DNA of 64,000 bases from an uncultured Lachnospiraceae bacterium (GTDB lineage Bacteria > Bacillota > Clostridia > Lachnospirales > Lachnospiraceae): assembly GCA_900317755.1 (NCBI GenBank), contig ONHZ01000053.1, positions 1 to 64,000 on the forward strand, given 5' to 3'. How positions within the stretch are numbered: position 1 is the first letter of the stretch; the number at the start of each line of letters is the position of its first letter. Shown here piece after piece: positions 16,441-25,628 of this stretch. Position numbers and translations under genes: made by a program. The notes under the pieces are model-generated. The model saw only the letters and a list, made by a program, of their open reading frames with translations. It ran no database searches and was not told the origin of the DNA.

Positions 16441-17946
16441 TCATAATGTTTCCACAAATTTTCTGAAATGTGTAAGACCATCCTCAGTGCACTTGAAAAC
16501 GCCAGCGTCTTCGAGAACACGGCAGAAGACCTTGCCAACTTCAGCTTTAAGAATATCGGTGATATTAGATGCATTAACATCTGAATAATTTGGCAGAAAT
16601 TCATCAACCCAGTCTGCATGCTTTGCAAGGGTTTCGTTTGAACGGATATCTTTGCCATTAATAATATATTCACCGAGTTCGGAAAGCTCAGACTTCAGGC
16701 GTGATGGGAGAACTGCCAGCCCCATGACTTCGATAAGCCCAATGTTTTCCTTCTTGATGTGATGGAGTTCTTCGTGTGGATGGAATACGCCAAGCGGGTG
16801 CTCGTCTGTCGTGATATTATTTCTGAGAGCGAGGTCCAGCTCATAGATGTCGCCATGCTTTCTGGCAATCGGAGTGATAGTATTGTGCGGCGTGCCATCT
16901 GTTTCTGCAAAAATGAAGGCGCCTTCATCCGTGTAATTTCTCCATGCTGAAAGAATATGGTCAGCAAGACTGATGACACTCTCCCTGTTTTTTCCATCAA
17001 GACGGATTACAGAAAGCGGCCACTTTACAATACCTGCCTTTACATCCTCAAAGCCCTTGACAGAAAATTCTTCAATTACCGGTGCCTTTTCCATTGCGAA
17101 GGTATAATGTCCGCCCTGGAAATGGTCGTGGGAAAGAATCGAGCCGCCAACGATTGGAAGATCAGCATTTGAACCCAGGAAATAATGAGGGAACTGGTCA
17201 ACAAAATCAAAAAGCTTCTCGAATGCAGCCCTGTCGATTTTCATCGGCGTATGTTTGCCATTAAATACGATGCAGTGCTCATTAAAATAAACATACGGAG
17301 AATACTGGAAGCCCCATTTTGAACCGTTTATTGTAAGCGGGATGATCCTGTGATTTTCCCTTGCAGGATGATTTAACCTGCCTCTATAACCTTCATTTTC
17401 TATGCAGAGCTGACACTTAGGGTAACTACTCTGCTTCGCATTTCTTGCTGCAGCAATTGCCTTTGGATCCTTCTCAGGCTTTGAAAGATTTATCGTAATA
17501 TCAAGGTCACCGTATTTTGTAGGAGCCTTCCACTTGAGATCACGGGCTACTCGCTCAGTCCTGATATAATTTGACTTCTTTGAAAGGTTGAAGAAATATT
17601 CAGTCGCCTTGTCAGGTGATTCCTTGTACTTCTCGAAGAAGATTCTCTGAACCTCTGCAGGACGGGGCGTGAGCTCATTCATGAGCTTCGTGTCGAACAG
17701 ATCTCTGTAAACAACGCTGTCTTCAATCAGACCTCTCTCAATAGCATCATCTAATAAATCATTTAATATGCTCTCAAGACCTTCGCTACTCGGCAGCTCA
17801 TCTTCCGGCTCAATATATTCATCTTCATCAAAATCAGCAAGTAACAGATTTGTAGCATAAATCCGCTCGCACGCAGGCATCAGACCTGACGCAACGCCAT
17901 AATTTACTAGACGCGCAATGTCCCTTGAAAGTTTTTCAGTACTCAT
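16441..17946 (-). CDS. galT: UDP-glucose:hexose-1-phosphate uridylyltransferase (Firmicute type)
   Basis: Exchanges galactose 1-phosphate with UDP-glucose in the Leloir pathway. The 501-residue length and the active-site sequence HDHFQGG (residues 273-279) identify the Firmicute class, in which this motif replaces the HPHxQ of the E. coli type. A CQLC pair near residue 178 and SPYVYFNEH (about 216-224) are also family features. GAGGGG precedes the ATG. Its position beside a GH2 glycosidase and sugar symporter suggests that the released sugar is galactose. galK and galE are not in this window. Confidence 0.93.
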   Translation of the reverse strand: MSTEKLSRDIARLVNYGVASGLMPACERIYATNLLLADFDEDEYIEPEDELPSSEGLESILNDLLDDAIERGLIEDSVVYRDLFDTKLMNELTPRPAEVQRIFFEKYKESPDKATEYFFNLSKKSNYIRTERVARDLKWKAPTKYGDLDITINLSKPEKDPKAIAAARNAKQSSYPKCQLCIENEGYRGRLNHPARENHRIIPLTINGSKWGFQYSPYVYFNEHCIVFNGKHTPMKIDRAAFEKLFDFVDQFPHYFLGSNADLPIVGGSILSHDHFQGGHYTFAMEKAPVIEEFSVKGFEDVKAGIVKWPLSVIRLDGKNRESVISLADHILSAWRNYTDEGAFIFAETDGTPHNTITPIARKHGDIYELDLALRNNITTDEHPLGVFHPHEELHHIKKENIGLIEVMGLAVLPSRLKSELSELGEYIINGKDIRSNETLAKHADWVDEFLPNYSDVNASNITDILKAEVGKVFCRVLEDAGVFKCTEDGLTHFRKFVETL

Positions 17947-17982
17947 AATTTCCCCTCACTTTATATTCTATCAACTCACGTC

Positions 17983-18259
17983 GCAATAAAATGAACATCT
18001 GAAAACCCGTTCCCACTCATGACTTACGTAGCCTTTGCCATGAGGTGGCAGTCAGCTTGCTGACTGACGGAGTCCTGATGGCGTTTGTCTGGCACTAAGC
18101 TCATGCTATATCAGAATCTAAGGTATCGCCACGATTTCTCAAAATCGTGGCATGTCGTCAGAGCACATTAGAATGCTGCTACGCAGCATAGTGCTCTTCC
18201 TCGCATTCGCTAAGTGCCGACGTCCGAGTCATGGTTTTGCAGATGCATCATTTTATTGC
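17983..18259. repeat. Foldback repeat, copy B
   Basis: It fills most of the 405-base gap between recN and galT. Outer arms: GCAATAAAATGA plus CATCTG (17983-18000) pair with the right arm at 18227-18259. Closing stem: GGCACTAAGCTCATGC (18091-18106) with GCATTCGCTAAGTGCC (18203-18218). Hairpin I: GCCACGATTT/AAATCGTGGC (18128-18151). Hairpin II: AGAGCAC/GTGCTCT (18160-18197) with inner ATGCTGC/GCAGCAT. A further CAGTCAGC/GCTGACTG hairpin sits in the left arm at 18049-18066. The core matches copies A and C. Confidence 0.85.
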
Positions 18260-18351
18260 TCCGCTCGAGTTTTACTGTATATATAATAACAAACTATGAT
18301 TTTTTATCTATATAAAAACGTCCAAGGAATTTGCAATTTCAAGCGTAAATA

Positions 18352-20034
18352 TTATTTGCTAAGTGATGCTTTATATTCATCTGCCTCAGATTTTAGTTCA
18401 CGTGCATTTGAAAGAACGGCATCTGTGAGGGCTGCACCGCCGAGCATGCGGCCGAGTTCTTCGATCAGAGCATCGCCGGTTACTTCATGGATCGTTGAGA
18501 CAGTGCCGTTCTCGACATTATTTTTCTCAACCACGAAATGTCTGTCTGCCATCGCTGCAATCTGCTGCAGATGCGTGATCAGGATGACCTGGTGCTTTGA
18601 TGAGACGCGGCAGAGCTTTTCAGCAACTGCCTGTGCAGTACGGCCACTGATTCCACTGTCGATTTCATCAAAAATCATCGTATCCGTAGCATCCTTTTCT
18701 GCGAGAACGGTCTTGATGGAAAGCATGATTCTTGAAAGCTCACCGCCTGATGCAACGTCCTTCAGCGGTCTCATCGGCTCGCCCTTGTTCATCGAAATAT
18801 AGTATTCGCATGAATCAGTTCCGTTTGATGAGAATTTATCTAGGTCGGTAAATCTTATTTCAAAATTCACATCATTGAAATTTAATGACAGCAGTTCCTT
18901 TTTAACTGCATCAGAAAGTGAAAGAGCAGATTCCTTCCTGATTTTTGAAACTGTTTCAGAATCCCTTCGTAAAATTTTCTCAGCATCTGAAAGTTTCTTT
19001 TTTAAGCCGGAAAGATATTCGTCGAAATTCTGAAGTTTTTCAAGACGCTCCTCCTTTTCCTCAAGAGCAGAAAGGATTTCATCTATTGTGCGTCCGTATT
19101 TTGCCTTGAGATTATTTATTAAATCAAGTCTCTCCGTTACTTCAGAAAATCGCTCCGGCGAATATTCATTTTCATCAATATAAAAGGAAAGCTCTCTTGA
19201 AAAATCTGAAAGCATTGAGTCAATCTGGGATAGTTCATCCACCAATGGAGAAAGCTTATCATCAAAGGATGCAACTTCATTCAGGTTCTGAAGCGCCTGC
19301 CCTGTCATCTCGCTGGCGGACTCATCCTCGCCAATCAGCCTGTATGCATTTGCTGCAGCCTCCATGATTTTTTCTGCATGGGAAAGATACCTGTATTCCT
19401 CCTCAAGAGAATCATCCTCGCCGGGCTTCAAATCTGCAGACTCGATTTCTTCAATTTCATGCGTGAGAAAATCTGTTTCACGAAGCCGCTCGCTCTCATC
19501 AGTATTTGCTTCATCATATTCCTTCTTCAAGGCACTATACTGCGCATAGGATTTTGCAAGTTTCTCCTTCGGTTCCTGAAGCGCACTTTCCGCAAAAGCA
19601 TCTAGGAGTCCCAGATGGTTTACAGTCTTAAGAAGTACCTGGTTTTCCTTCTGCCCATAAATATCGAGAAGGACGTCACCGGCCTTCTTTAAGAGCGGCG
19701 CCGGAACAGACTCTCCATTTATTTTTGCCTGTGAACGCTTCTCAGAAAAGCGTCTGGAAAGTATGACCTCCCCATCATAGCTTTCAATATCAAGTGCCTT
19801 AAGCTTTTCTTCATCGGATTCTGTGACGGAAAAAACGGCCTCTACGTATGCATCCTTTCCTTCCTCCCTGATTGCTCCCTTATCTACTTTTCCGCCGAGC
19901 GCAAGTGAAAGTGCGCCTAAAAGAATTGATTTTCCTGCACCGGTCTCGCCGGTAAGTATGTTTAATCCTTCGTCGAATTCGACATCGGTCTTTTCAATTA
20001 ATGCATAGTTTTCAATGTGCAGAGTATTTATCAT
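18352..20034 (-). CDS. recN: DNA repair protein RecN
   Basis: An SMC-like ATPase that acts early in double-strand break repair. Walker A is GETGAGKSI near residue 30, the ABC signature lies in LKDVASGGELSRIML, and Walker B is MIFDEIDSGISG near 480, with long coiled coils between. The protein has 560 residues from the ATG at 20034, which has AAAGGAGG five bases before it. An earlier in-frame start at 20067 lacks a site. It is the last gene of the nusB-to-recN cluster, 75 bases from nadK, where many relatives have argR between the two. Confidence 0.95.
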   Translation of the reverse strand: MINTLHIENYALIEKTDVEFDEGLNILTGETGAGKSILLGALSLALGGKVDKGAIREEGKDAYVEAVFSVTESDEEKLKALDIESYDGEVILSRRFSEKRSQAKINGESVPAPLLKKAGDVLLDIYGQKENQVLLKTVNHLGLLDAFAESALQEPKEKLAKSYAQYSALKKEYDEANTDESERLRETDFLTHEIEEIESADLKPGEDDSLEEEYRYLSHAEKIMEAAANAYRLIGEDESASEMTGQALQNLNEVASFDDKLSPLVDELSQIDSMLSDFSRELSFYIDENEYSPERFSEVTERLDLINNLKAKYGRTIDEILSALEEKEERLEKLQNFDEYLSGLKKKLSDAEKILRRDSETVSKIRKESALSLSDAVKKELLSLNFNDVNFEIRFTDLDKFSSNGTDSCEYYISMNKGEPMRPLKDVASGGELSRIMLSIKTVLAEKDATDTMIFDEIDSGISGRTAQAVAEKLCRVSSKHQVILITHLQQIAAMADRHFVVEKNNVENGTVSTIHEVTGDALIEELGRMLGGAALTDAVLSNARELKSEADEYKASLSK

Positions 20035-20109
20035 TCTGCCTCCTTTCTGAGGATAATTATTTTCCAAAATAACTGTATTTCAGAAGCCACACAAACTTCC
20101 TGCATGCAG

Positions 20110-20946
20110 TCAAACGTTTCTAAGTTTATTTCCTATCCTTTCCAGGAAATTTGTCTTGTCGAGGCGGACCATCTTTGTTTTTGTGTCCGCTTTCTTTACA
20201 TAAAATTTTTCATTTGGAAAAAGTTCAATGGGCGACTGCCCGTCGAAGCTGACCAGAGCCGTTTCAATAGTATGCCGTCTGCGTGGATTCAGCTCTATAG
20301 CGAATTCGTCATTTTCAGAGAGCACGATACTCCTGGAAATAAGCGTATGAGGATTAATAGGAGTCATGACAATGAGCTCAGTCTTTGGATCGACAATAGG
20401 TCCATTTGCGGAAAGATTGTAAGCGGTAGAACCCGTCGGCGTTGCAAATATAATCCCATCGCCATTAAATGTATAAAGGCGTGTGCCATTTACATATACT
20501 GTAAGCGTGATAATCTGGGAAGTATTTTCAGAACTGATAACAATATCATTCAGGGCAGTTTTTTCTTCCTGACAGCCTGATTTCCTGCCTTTAATCAGCA
20601 TTCTTTCTTCGACATCAAAGTGTCCGGAAAATAATTCATCAATTGCCGAAAAAGCTGACTCTTCATCAAGATCGCAGAGATAGCCGAGATGTCCTTTGTT
20701 AATGCCAAGAAGAGGTACATTTGAACCAAAGGTTCTCTTGCTTGCACGAATCAAAGCACCATCTCCGCCAACCGTCAGTATACATTCAGTTCCTTCAGGA
20801 ACATCAATCATATCTGATGATGTCTTGGGTGGCTCAACAACATACGAAGCTTTCCCACCCTTGATAGAAATGGTTTCTATTAGTTTTTTAGCAAAGGAAA
20901 CATTTTCTTCTTCGCTGTCTTTCAGGATAATAAGAAAGTTCTTCAT
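20110..20946 (-). CDS. nadK: NAD kinase
   Basis: Phosphorylates NAD to NADP in the cytoplasm. The GGDG motif is in LTVGGDGALIRA near residue 61, with NGDGIIFATPTGSTAYNLSA about 100 residues later, both diagnostic of the family. The length of 278 residues is normal. AGGAG stands five bases before the ATG. It is 54 bases downstream of tlyA and upstream of recN, the usual Firmicute order. Confidence 0.95.
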   Translation of the reverse strand: MKNFLIILKDSEEENVSFAKKLIETISIKGGKASYVVEPPKTSSDMIDVPEGTECILTVGGDGALIRASKRTFGSNVPLLGINKGHLGYLCDLDEESAFSAIDELFSGHFDVEERMLIKGRKSGCQEEKTALNDIVISSENTSQIITLTVYVNGTRLYTFNGDGIIFATPTGSTAYNLSANGPIVDPKTELIVMTPINPHTLISRSIVLSENDEFAIELNPRRRHTIETALVSFDGQSPIELFPNEKFYVKKADTKTKMVRLDKTNFLERIGNKLRNV

Positions 20947-21000
20947 ATGACTCCTGCCTCCGGTTCAAAACTATTTTTCTAATTTTGGACTTATGAACCA

Positions 21001-21897
21001 TCATTTGTCAAGTGTATCATGTGCATTGTCAACGACTTTTTTGATTGTCTCATCCAGAGAATCCTCAGAAGCTATAGGGAAGGCTTCACCGCCTGTAATA
21101 GAAATTTCATCAGAGTCAGATGCTCTTAAATATAGCAGGTATTCGATATTTCCTTCAGGTCCCTTTATCGGAGAAAAAGACAGTGCCTTGGGAAATAATC
21201 CGAAATCCCTCGCATAGAAAATCACGCTCTTTATGACATCTTCATGAACGTCCTTGTCACGAACAACACCCTTTTTCCCTACCCTGTCCTTGCCGGCTTC
21301 AAACTGCGGCTTGATCAGGCAGACAGAAGAACCGTCATCCTTCAAAAGCGCTTTTATGACAGGAAAAATCTTCGAAAGTGAAATAAATGAGACATCGCAG
21401 GAAATGAAATCAAGCTGCTCTCCTATGTCATCAAGTGTCAGGTACCTGACATTTGTTTTCTCCATCAATACAACACGGGAATCATTGCGAAGTGACCATG
21501 CAAACTGACCATAGCCAACATCTACAGAAAAAACCTTGGATGCACCATTCTGAAGCATGCAGTCAGTAAATCCGCCTGTCGAAGCACCGATATCCATGCA
21601 GACTGTATCTTTCAAAGCAATAGGAAATACCTTGATTGCCTTGTCGAGCTTGAACCCGCCGCGGCTGACGAAAGGCATCTTTTCGCCCTTCAACTCGATT
21701 TCACAGTCTTCCGGAAATGAAGTACCTGGTTTATCCTCACGCTGACCATTGACGAAAATCTTGCCTTCCATGATCAAAATCTTCGCCTTCTCGCGCGACT
21801 CAGTAAGCCCTCGCTCGAATACAAGTACATCTAATCTTTTTTTCTTTGCTTTTTCTGACATATCAAAAATCCACGCCGCTCGCGCGGCTGTATGCAT
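21001..21897 (-). CDS. tlyA: TlyA-family rRNA 2'-O-methyltransferase
   Basis: An S4 RNA-binding domain (LDVLVFERGLTESREKAK and a GKIFVNG segment) is followed by a Rossmann methyltransferase of the FtsJ type with DIGASTGGFTDCML. Members methylate ribose in 16S and 23S rRNA; some are called hemolysin A. The first ATG (21897) overlaps the dxs stop as TGATG, which favours coupled translation. A second ATG (21861) fits the usual family start better but has a weak site. A GC-rich hairpin with a GCGA loop (21875-21888) lies between the two. The start is therefore uncertain by 12 codons. Confidence 0.92.
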   Translation of the reverse strand: MHTAARAAWIFDMSEKAKKKRLDVLVFERGLTESREKAKILIMEGKIFVNGQREDKPGTSFPEDCEIELKGEKMPFVSRGGFKLDKAIKVFPIALKDTVCMDIGASTGGFTDCMLQNGASKVFSVDVGYGQFAWSLRNDSRVVLMEKTNVRYLTLDDIGEQLDFISCDVSFISLSKIFPVIKALLKDDGSSVCLIKPQFEAGKDRVGKKGVVRDKDVHEDVIKSVIFYARDFGLFPKALSFSPIKGPEGNIEYLLYLRASDSDEISITGGEAFPIASEDSLDETIKKVVDNAHDTLDK

Positions 21898-23780
21898 CAG
21901 TCATCAAGTGCCCGAACTATTTTCTCGTATATGCTCTGCGAATTGAGTCCATATTTCTTCTTGAGAAATGCAATATCGCCCTGTGGGATAAATGCATCTG
22001 GAAGAGAAATATTGATGATTTTTCCTGTATAACCGTTCTCGAAGAGGAAGTCCTCGACCTGCTCGCCGAAGCCGCCTGTGCGGACATTTTCCTCCATCGT
22101 GACAATCAGGGAATATTTCTTAATCGCTTTCAATAGATATTCTGTATCCAGAGTTTTTACAAAGCGTGCATTTGTAATTGAGACCGGGATGCCTGCTGCG
22201 AATAGACGGTTCCGGACAGAAATCGCTGTCTTAACCATTGAGCCAAGGGCAAAAAGAAGAATTTTACTGTCCTTATCGCTGGCAGAATATTCATCGCTCT
22301 TTATCGGCTCGCACTTACCCAGGACGATTTTATCCCTGTGATCTTTGAGACCATCATATGCCTCTCCCTTTGGGTATCTGATTGCGATTGGATGCCCATA
22401 GGAAATAGCAAACTTCAGCATATCTGAAAGTTCCCATTTATTCTTCGGCGCACACACGACCATATTCGGGATTTCTGAGAGATACGAAATGTCAAAAACA
22501 CCATTATGGGTCGGTCCGTCGTGACCGACAATTCCAGCCCTGTCAATTGCAAATGTAACAGGAAGATCCTGAAGACAGACATCATGAAGAATCTGATCGT
22601 ATGCCCGCTGAAGGAAAGATGAGTAGATTGCAACTACGGGATGAAGGCCGCTTGCTGCAAGGCCTGCTGCAAATGTGACTGCATGCTCTTCTGCAATCCC
22701 AACATCAAAAAATCTGTCAGGAAACATATTGTGGAAACGACGAAGACCTGTCCCATCCATCATTGCAGCAGTAACTGCACAGAGCTTCGGATCCCTGTCG
22801 CCAAGCTTTCTCATTACAGTGGAAAAAATATCAGAATATGAGACAATCGCCCTGTTCTTTGGAAGGCCTGTCTCCTTATCAAAAGGTTCTGCGCCATGGA
22901 ATCTCGCTGGATGCTTTTCTGCAGGTTCAAAGCCCTTTCCTTTTTCAGTAATGACATGCACAAGCACTGCACCCTTAAACTGGAAGGCATCACGAAGGAC
23001 TTCTTCTACTTCCTTGATATTGTGCCCATTTACCGGGCCCAGATACATAATGCCCATTTCTTCAAAGGACATTCCTGGAATGACAAGCTGTTTTATTCCA
23101 TTCTTTGTACGCCTGATGTGGGCGACAATCTTATCACCATAAATCGGGATTCTTTCAAGAGATGTCTGAACATTCTCCTTTAAATCAGTGTATTTTGGAC
23201 TTGTACGAAGCTTTGAAAGCTGCTTGGACATACCCCCGACATTTTCAGAAATAGACATATTGTTGTCGTTTAATACGATCGTGAAATTTGTCTTCAGCTC
23301 ACCGGCATTATTTATGGCTTCGTATGCCATACCGCCTGTAAGAGAACCATCACCTATTACTGAGACAACCTTATACTCCTCACCTAGGATATCCCTGGCC
23401 TTTACCATACCAAGCCCGGCAGAAAGTGATGTCGTCGCGTGACCTGTTCCAAAAGCGTCACAGTCTGATTCATTTCTCTTTGGGAAGCCTGAAAGACCGC
23501 CATATTCGCGGAGGGTTTCAAATTCGTCCTTGCGTCCTGTAAGAATCTTGTGCGTATAGGACTGATGACCGACATCAAAAATAAGCTTGTCCTTAGGAAA
23601 ATCAAGCACCCTGTGAAGTGCAATCGTAAGCTCAACGGTTCCAAGATTTGATGCTAAATGTCCGCCTTTTCTTGACAATGTGTCTATTAAAAAATCACGG
23701 ATTTCCTGGGAAAGCTCATTGCACTCCTGATATGAAAGATCTTTTACATCGTTCGGTTTTTGAATCCTGTCTAAGATCAA
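21897..23780 (-). CDS. dxs: 1-deoxy-D-xylulose-5-phosphate synthase
   Basis: Joins pyruvate and glyceraldehyde 3-phosphate with thiamine diphosphate to start the MEP isoprenoid pathway. The protein has 627 residues. The thiamine-binding GDGSLTGGMAYEAINNAG is in the N-terminal third, the catalytic histidine segment HQSYTHKILTG lies near residue 80, and the transketolase middle domain contains DVGIAEEHAVTFAAGLA. It overlaps xseB by four bases upstream and tlyA downstream. In many relatives ispA precedes dxs; here it is absent. Confidence 0.96.
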   Translation of the reverse strand: MILDRIQKPNDVKDLSYQECNELSQEIRDFLIDTLSRKGGHLASNLGTVELTIALHRVLDFPKDKLIFDVGHQSYTHKILTGRKDEFETLREYGGLSGFPKRNESDCDAFGTGHATTSLSAGLGMVKARDILGEEYKVVSVIGDGSLTGGMAYEAINNAGELKTNFTIVLNDNNMSISENVGGMSKQLSKLRTSPKYTDLKENVQTSLERIPIYGDKIVAHIRRTKNGIKQLVIPGMSFEEMGIMYLGPVNGHNIKEVEEVLRDAFQFKGAVLVHVITEKGKGFEPAEKHPARFHGAEPFDKETGLPKNRAIVSYSDIFSTVMRKLGDRDPKLCAVTAAMMDGTGLRRFHNMFPDRFFDVGIAEEHAVTFAAGLAASGLHPVVAIYSSFLQRAYDQILHDVCLQDLPVTFAIDRAGIVGHDGPTHNGVFDISYLSEIPNMVVCAPKNKWELSDMLKFAISYGHPIAIRYPKGEAYDGLKDHRDKIVLGKCEPIKSDEYSASDKDSKILLFALGSMVKTAISVRNRLFAAGIPVSITNARFVKTLDTEYLLKAIKKYSLIVTMEENVRTGGFGEQVEDFLFENGYTGKIINISLPDAFIPQGDIAFLKKKYGLNSQSIYEKIVRALDD

Positions 23781-24025
23781 TCCATAGCCTCCGAAGATGA
23801 ATCGTCATCCCCATCAAAAGCTTCACGGCTTCCATCAGCATTGAGTTTTTCTACTTTCGCACTGACCGTATCGACCTTGTCGTTCAAGGTCTTGAGGAGT
23901 TTCGTTCCCTCTTCATAAAGCTTAAAGGATTCTTCAAGTGGCAAATCGCTGTCTTCCATTTTGATGACGATTTCTTTTAATTGTTTCATGCCCTCTTCGA
24001 GGGTTACATCTTTTTCTTCTGCCAT
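23777..24025 (-). CDS. xseB: Exodeoxyribonuclease VII small subunit
   Basis: The small helical subunit that wraps the XseA large subunit. It has 82 residues with the family core FKLYEEGTKLLKTLNDK, and an acidic tail. Its stop overlaps dxs by four bases. Its ribosome site is weak (GAAG four bases before the ATG). The gap to xseA, normally a few bases, is filled by foldback copy C. Confidence 0.93.
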   Translation of the reverse strand: MAEEKDVTLEEGMKQLKEIVIKMEDSDLPLEESFKLYEEGTKLLKTLNDKVDTVSAKVEKLNADGSREAFDGDDDSSSEAMD

Positions 24026-24039
24026 AATACTTCATTCCC

Positions 24040-24295
24040 ACGCTGCTCCCGCTCAATGAATGTTCTACGAAACGGTGCCTCCCGGCTCAATGATTTTTGC
24101 TTGCGTTGCATAAGCTCATTCATCGCCTACCGGCTTACTGAGGTATCGCCACGATATTTGCAGAGCAAAATCGTGGCATGTCGTCAGGGCACATGAGAAT
24201 GCTGCTATGCAGCATAGTGCCCTTCCTCGAATTCGCTAAGCAACGAGTAAAATCAATGCGTTTCTTTAGAACATACATTTCGCTTACGCAGCTGC
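24040..24295. repeat. Foldback repeat, copy C, between xseA and xseB
   Basis: It occupies the whole gap between the xseA stop and the xseB start. Outer arms: ATGTTCTACGAAACG (24060-24074) with CGTTTCTTTAGAACAT (24259-24274), and a CAATGATTTT-type stretch with AAAATCAATG. Closing stem: GTTGCATAAGCTCATTC (24105-24121) with GAATTCGCTAAGCAAC (24229-24244). Hairpin I: GCCACGAT/ATCGTGGC (24148-24177). Hairpin II: AGGGCAC/GTGCCCT (24186-24223) with inner ATGCTGC/GCAGCAT. Core shared with copies A and B. Confidence 0.85.
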
Positions 24296-24298
24296 TTG

Positions 24299-25627
24299 TT
24301 ACAATTTTCCAGTTACTTTTGCTTCAATTTCACCCTTTGCGAGGTAGATATTCAGCTCATCCCCGATCTCAACCTCATCAGAGGATTTTATGTTCCTGCC
24401 AGAGGCGTCAGCGACATACGAGTAGCCGCTTGCGAGCTTCTTCACTGGTGAAACGCTGTCAAGCAGTAGGGCTAAGCGGGCGACTTCATTTTTCGAGCGC
24501 TCGAGTTTTATGTCCATCGACCGCGAAATCGTATCGGATGCCGATGATAGGTAATCCCTGCTTCGGCTGATAGTGAAGTTCATTGAACGGGAAATCGACG
24601 ATGAAGCTGAAGCAAGAACATCCCGGTCGCGTCGGATGGAAAGATTCATTGCCCTGTCCATCCGGTCTGACATCTCGACCAGACGCTGGGCTGTATCATG
24701 AAGTCTTCCCTCAGGGCCATACCTTTCAAGAAGATATTTATAATCCCTTAGCCGGTTAATAACTTCTGTAACCTGCCTCTGTAAAGATGCCTCTAATCTC
24801 TGCTCATACTTTGAAAGCTCATTTTTGAATTCATCGTATGAAAATACAGAGAGCTCTGCAGCCGCTGTCGGAGTCGATGCCCTTTTGTCTGCGACAAAAT
24901 CTGCAATTGAGACATCCGGTTCATGGCCTATTCCAGTGACAATCGGAATATCCGAGGCAAAAATCGCTCTTGCAACAGGTTCCTCAGAAAAACAGAAAAG
25001 GTCTTCATATGAGCCACCGCCACGCCCTACAATGATGACATCAAGATCTTCTTCATTAAGCCTCATGATTGCTTCAGCAATCGACTCAGCCGCTCCTTCT
25101 CCCTGTACCCTTGCAGGACAGAGAAGAAGTGAAACATGCGGATTCCGGCGTCTGGCATTCCTGATAATATCGTGAACAGCCTCTCCTGTATCTGCCGTCA
25201 CAATACCAACCTTCATGGCATAGCGGGGAATCTCCTTCTTATACTGCTCATCAAACATTCCCATGTCTGAAAGCTTTTTCTTCAGTTCTTCATACTGCTG
25301 ATAGAGAAGACCAAGTCCTTCTTTTTCAATCTTCCTGGCATAAATCTGATATGCTCCGCCTGATTCATAGACCTGTATGGAACCAGTGACATTGACCTTG
25401 TCGCCGTCCTTTATCGTACCCTTAATTCCAGAAGCTACATGCGAGCGGAACATGATGCCCGAAAGTCTGCTTCTTGCATCTTTCAGTGTAAAATATACAT
25501 GACCGGAGCTATGGTATTTGACATTTGATAGCTCGCCAGAAACCATTATGTTCTGAATCGACTCATCATCAGCGATGAGACCGTACATATGGTGATTTAT
25601 CTCTGAAACTGTATAAATCTTCGGCAT
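24299..25627 (-). CDS. xseA: Exodeoxyribonuclease VII large subunit
   Basis: The catalytic subunit of the single-strand exonuclease. It has an N-terminal OB fold (about 5-100), a central nuclease domain with IIVGRGGGSYEDLFCF and GIGHEPDVSIADFVAD, and a long helical C-terminus. The C-terminal helix has three 22-residue repeats starting DRAMNL, SRSMNF and SRSMDI. I used the ATG at 25627, which closely follows the nusB stop (TGACATG), rather than the upstream ATG inside nusB. The conserved GYSYV segment near the end is intact, so the repeat element next to the stop has not truncated it. Confidence 0.95.
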   Translation of the reverse strand: MPKIYTVSEINHHMYGLIADDESIQNIMVSGELSNVKYHSSGHVYFTLKDARSRLSGIMFRSHVASGIKGTIKDGDKVNVTGSIQVYESGGAYQIYARKIEKEGLGLLYQQYEELKKKLSDMGMFDEQYKKEIPRYAMKVGIVTADTGEAVHDIIRNARRRNPHVSLLLCPARVQGEGAAESIAEAIMRLNEEDLDVIIVGRGGGSYEDLFCFSEEPVARAIFASDIPIVTGIGHEPDVSIADFVADKRASTPTAAAELSVFSYDEFKNELSKYEQRLEASLQRQVTEVINRLRDYKYLLERYGPEGRLHDTAQRLVEMSDRMDRAMNLSIRRDRDVLASASSSISRSMNFTISRSRDYLSSASDTISRSMDIKLERSKNEVARLALLLDSVSPVKKLASGYSYVADASGRNIKSSDEVEIGDELNIYLAKGEIEAKVTGKL

Positions 25628-25628
25628 G

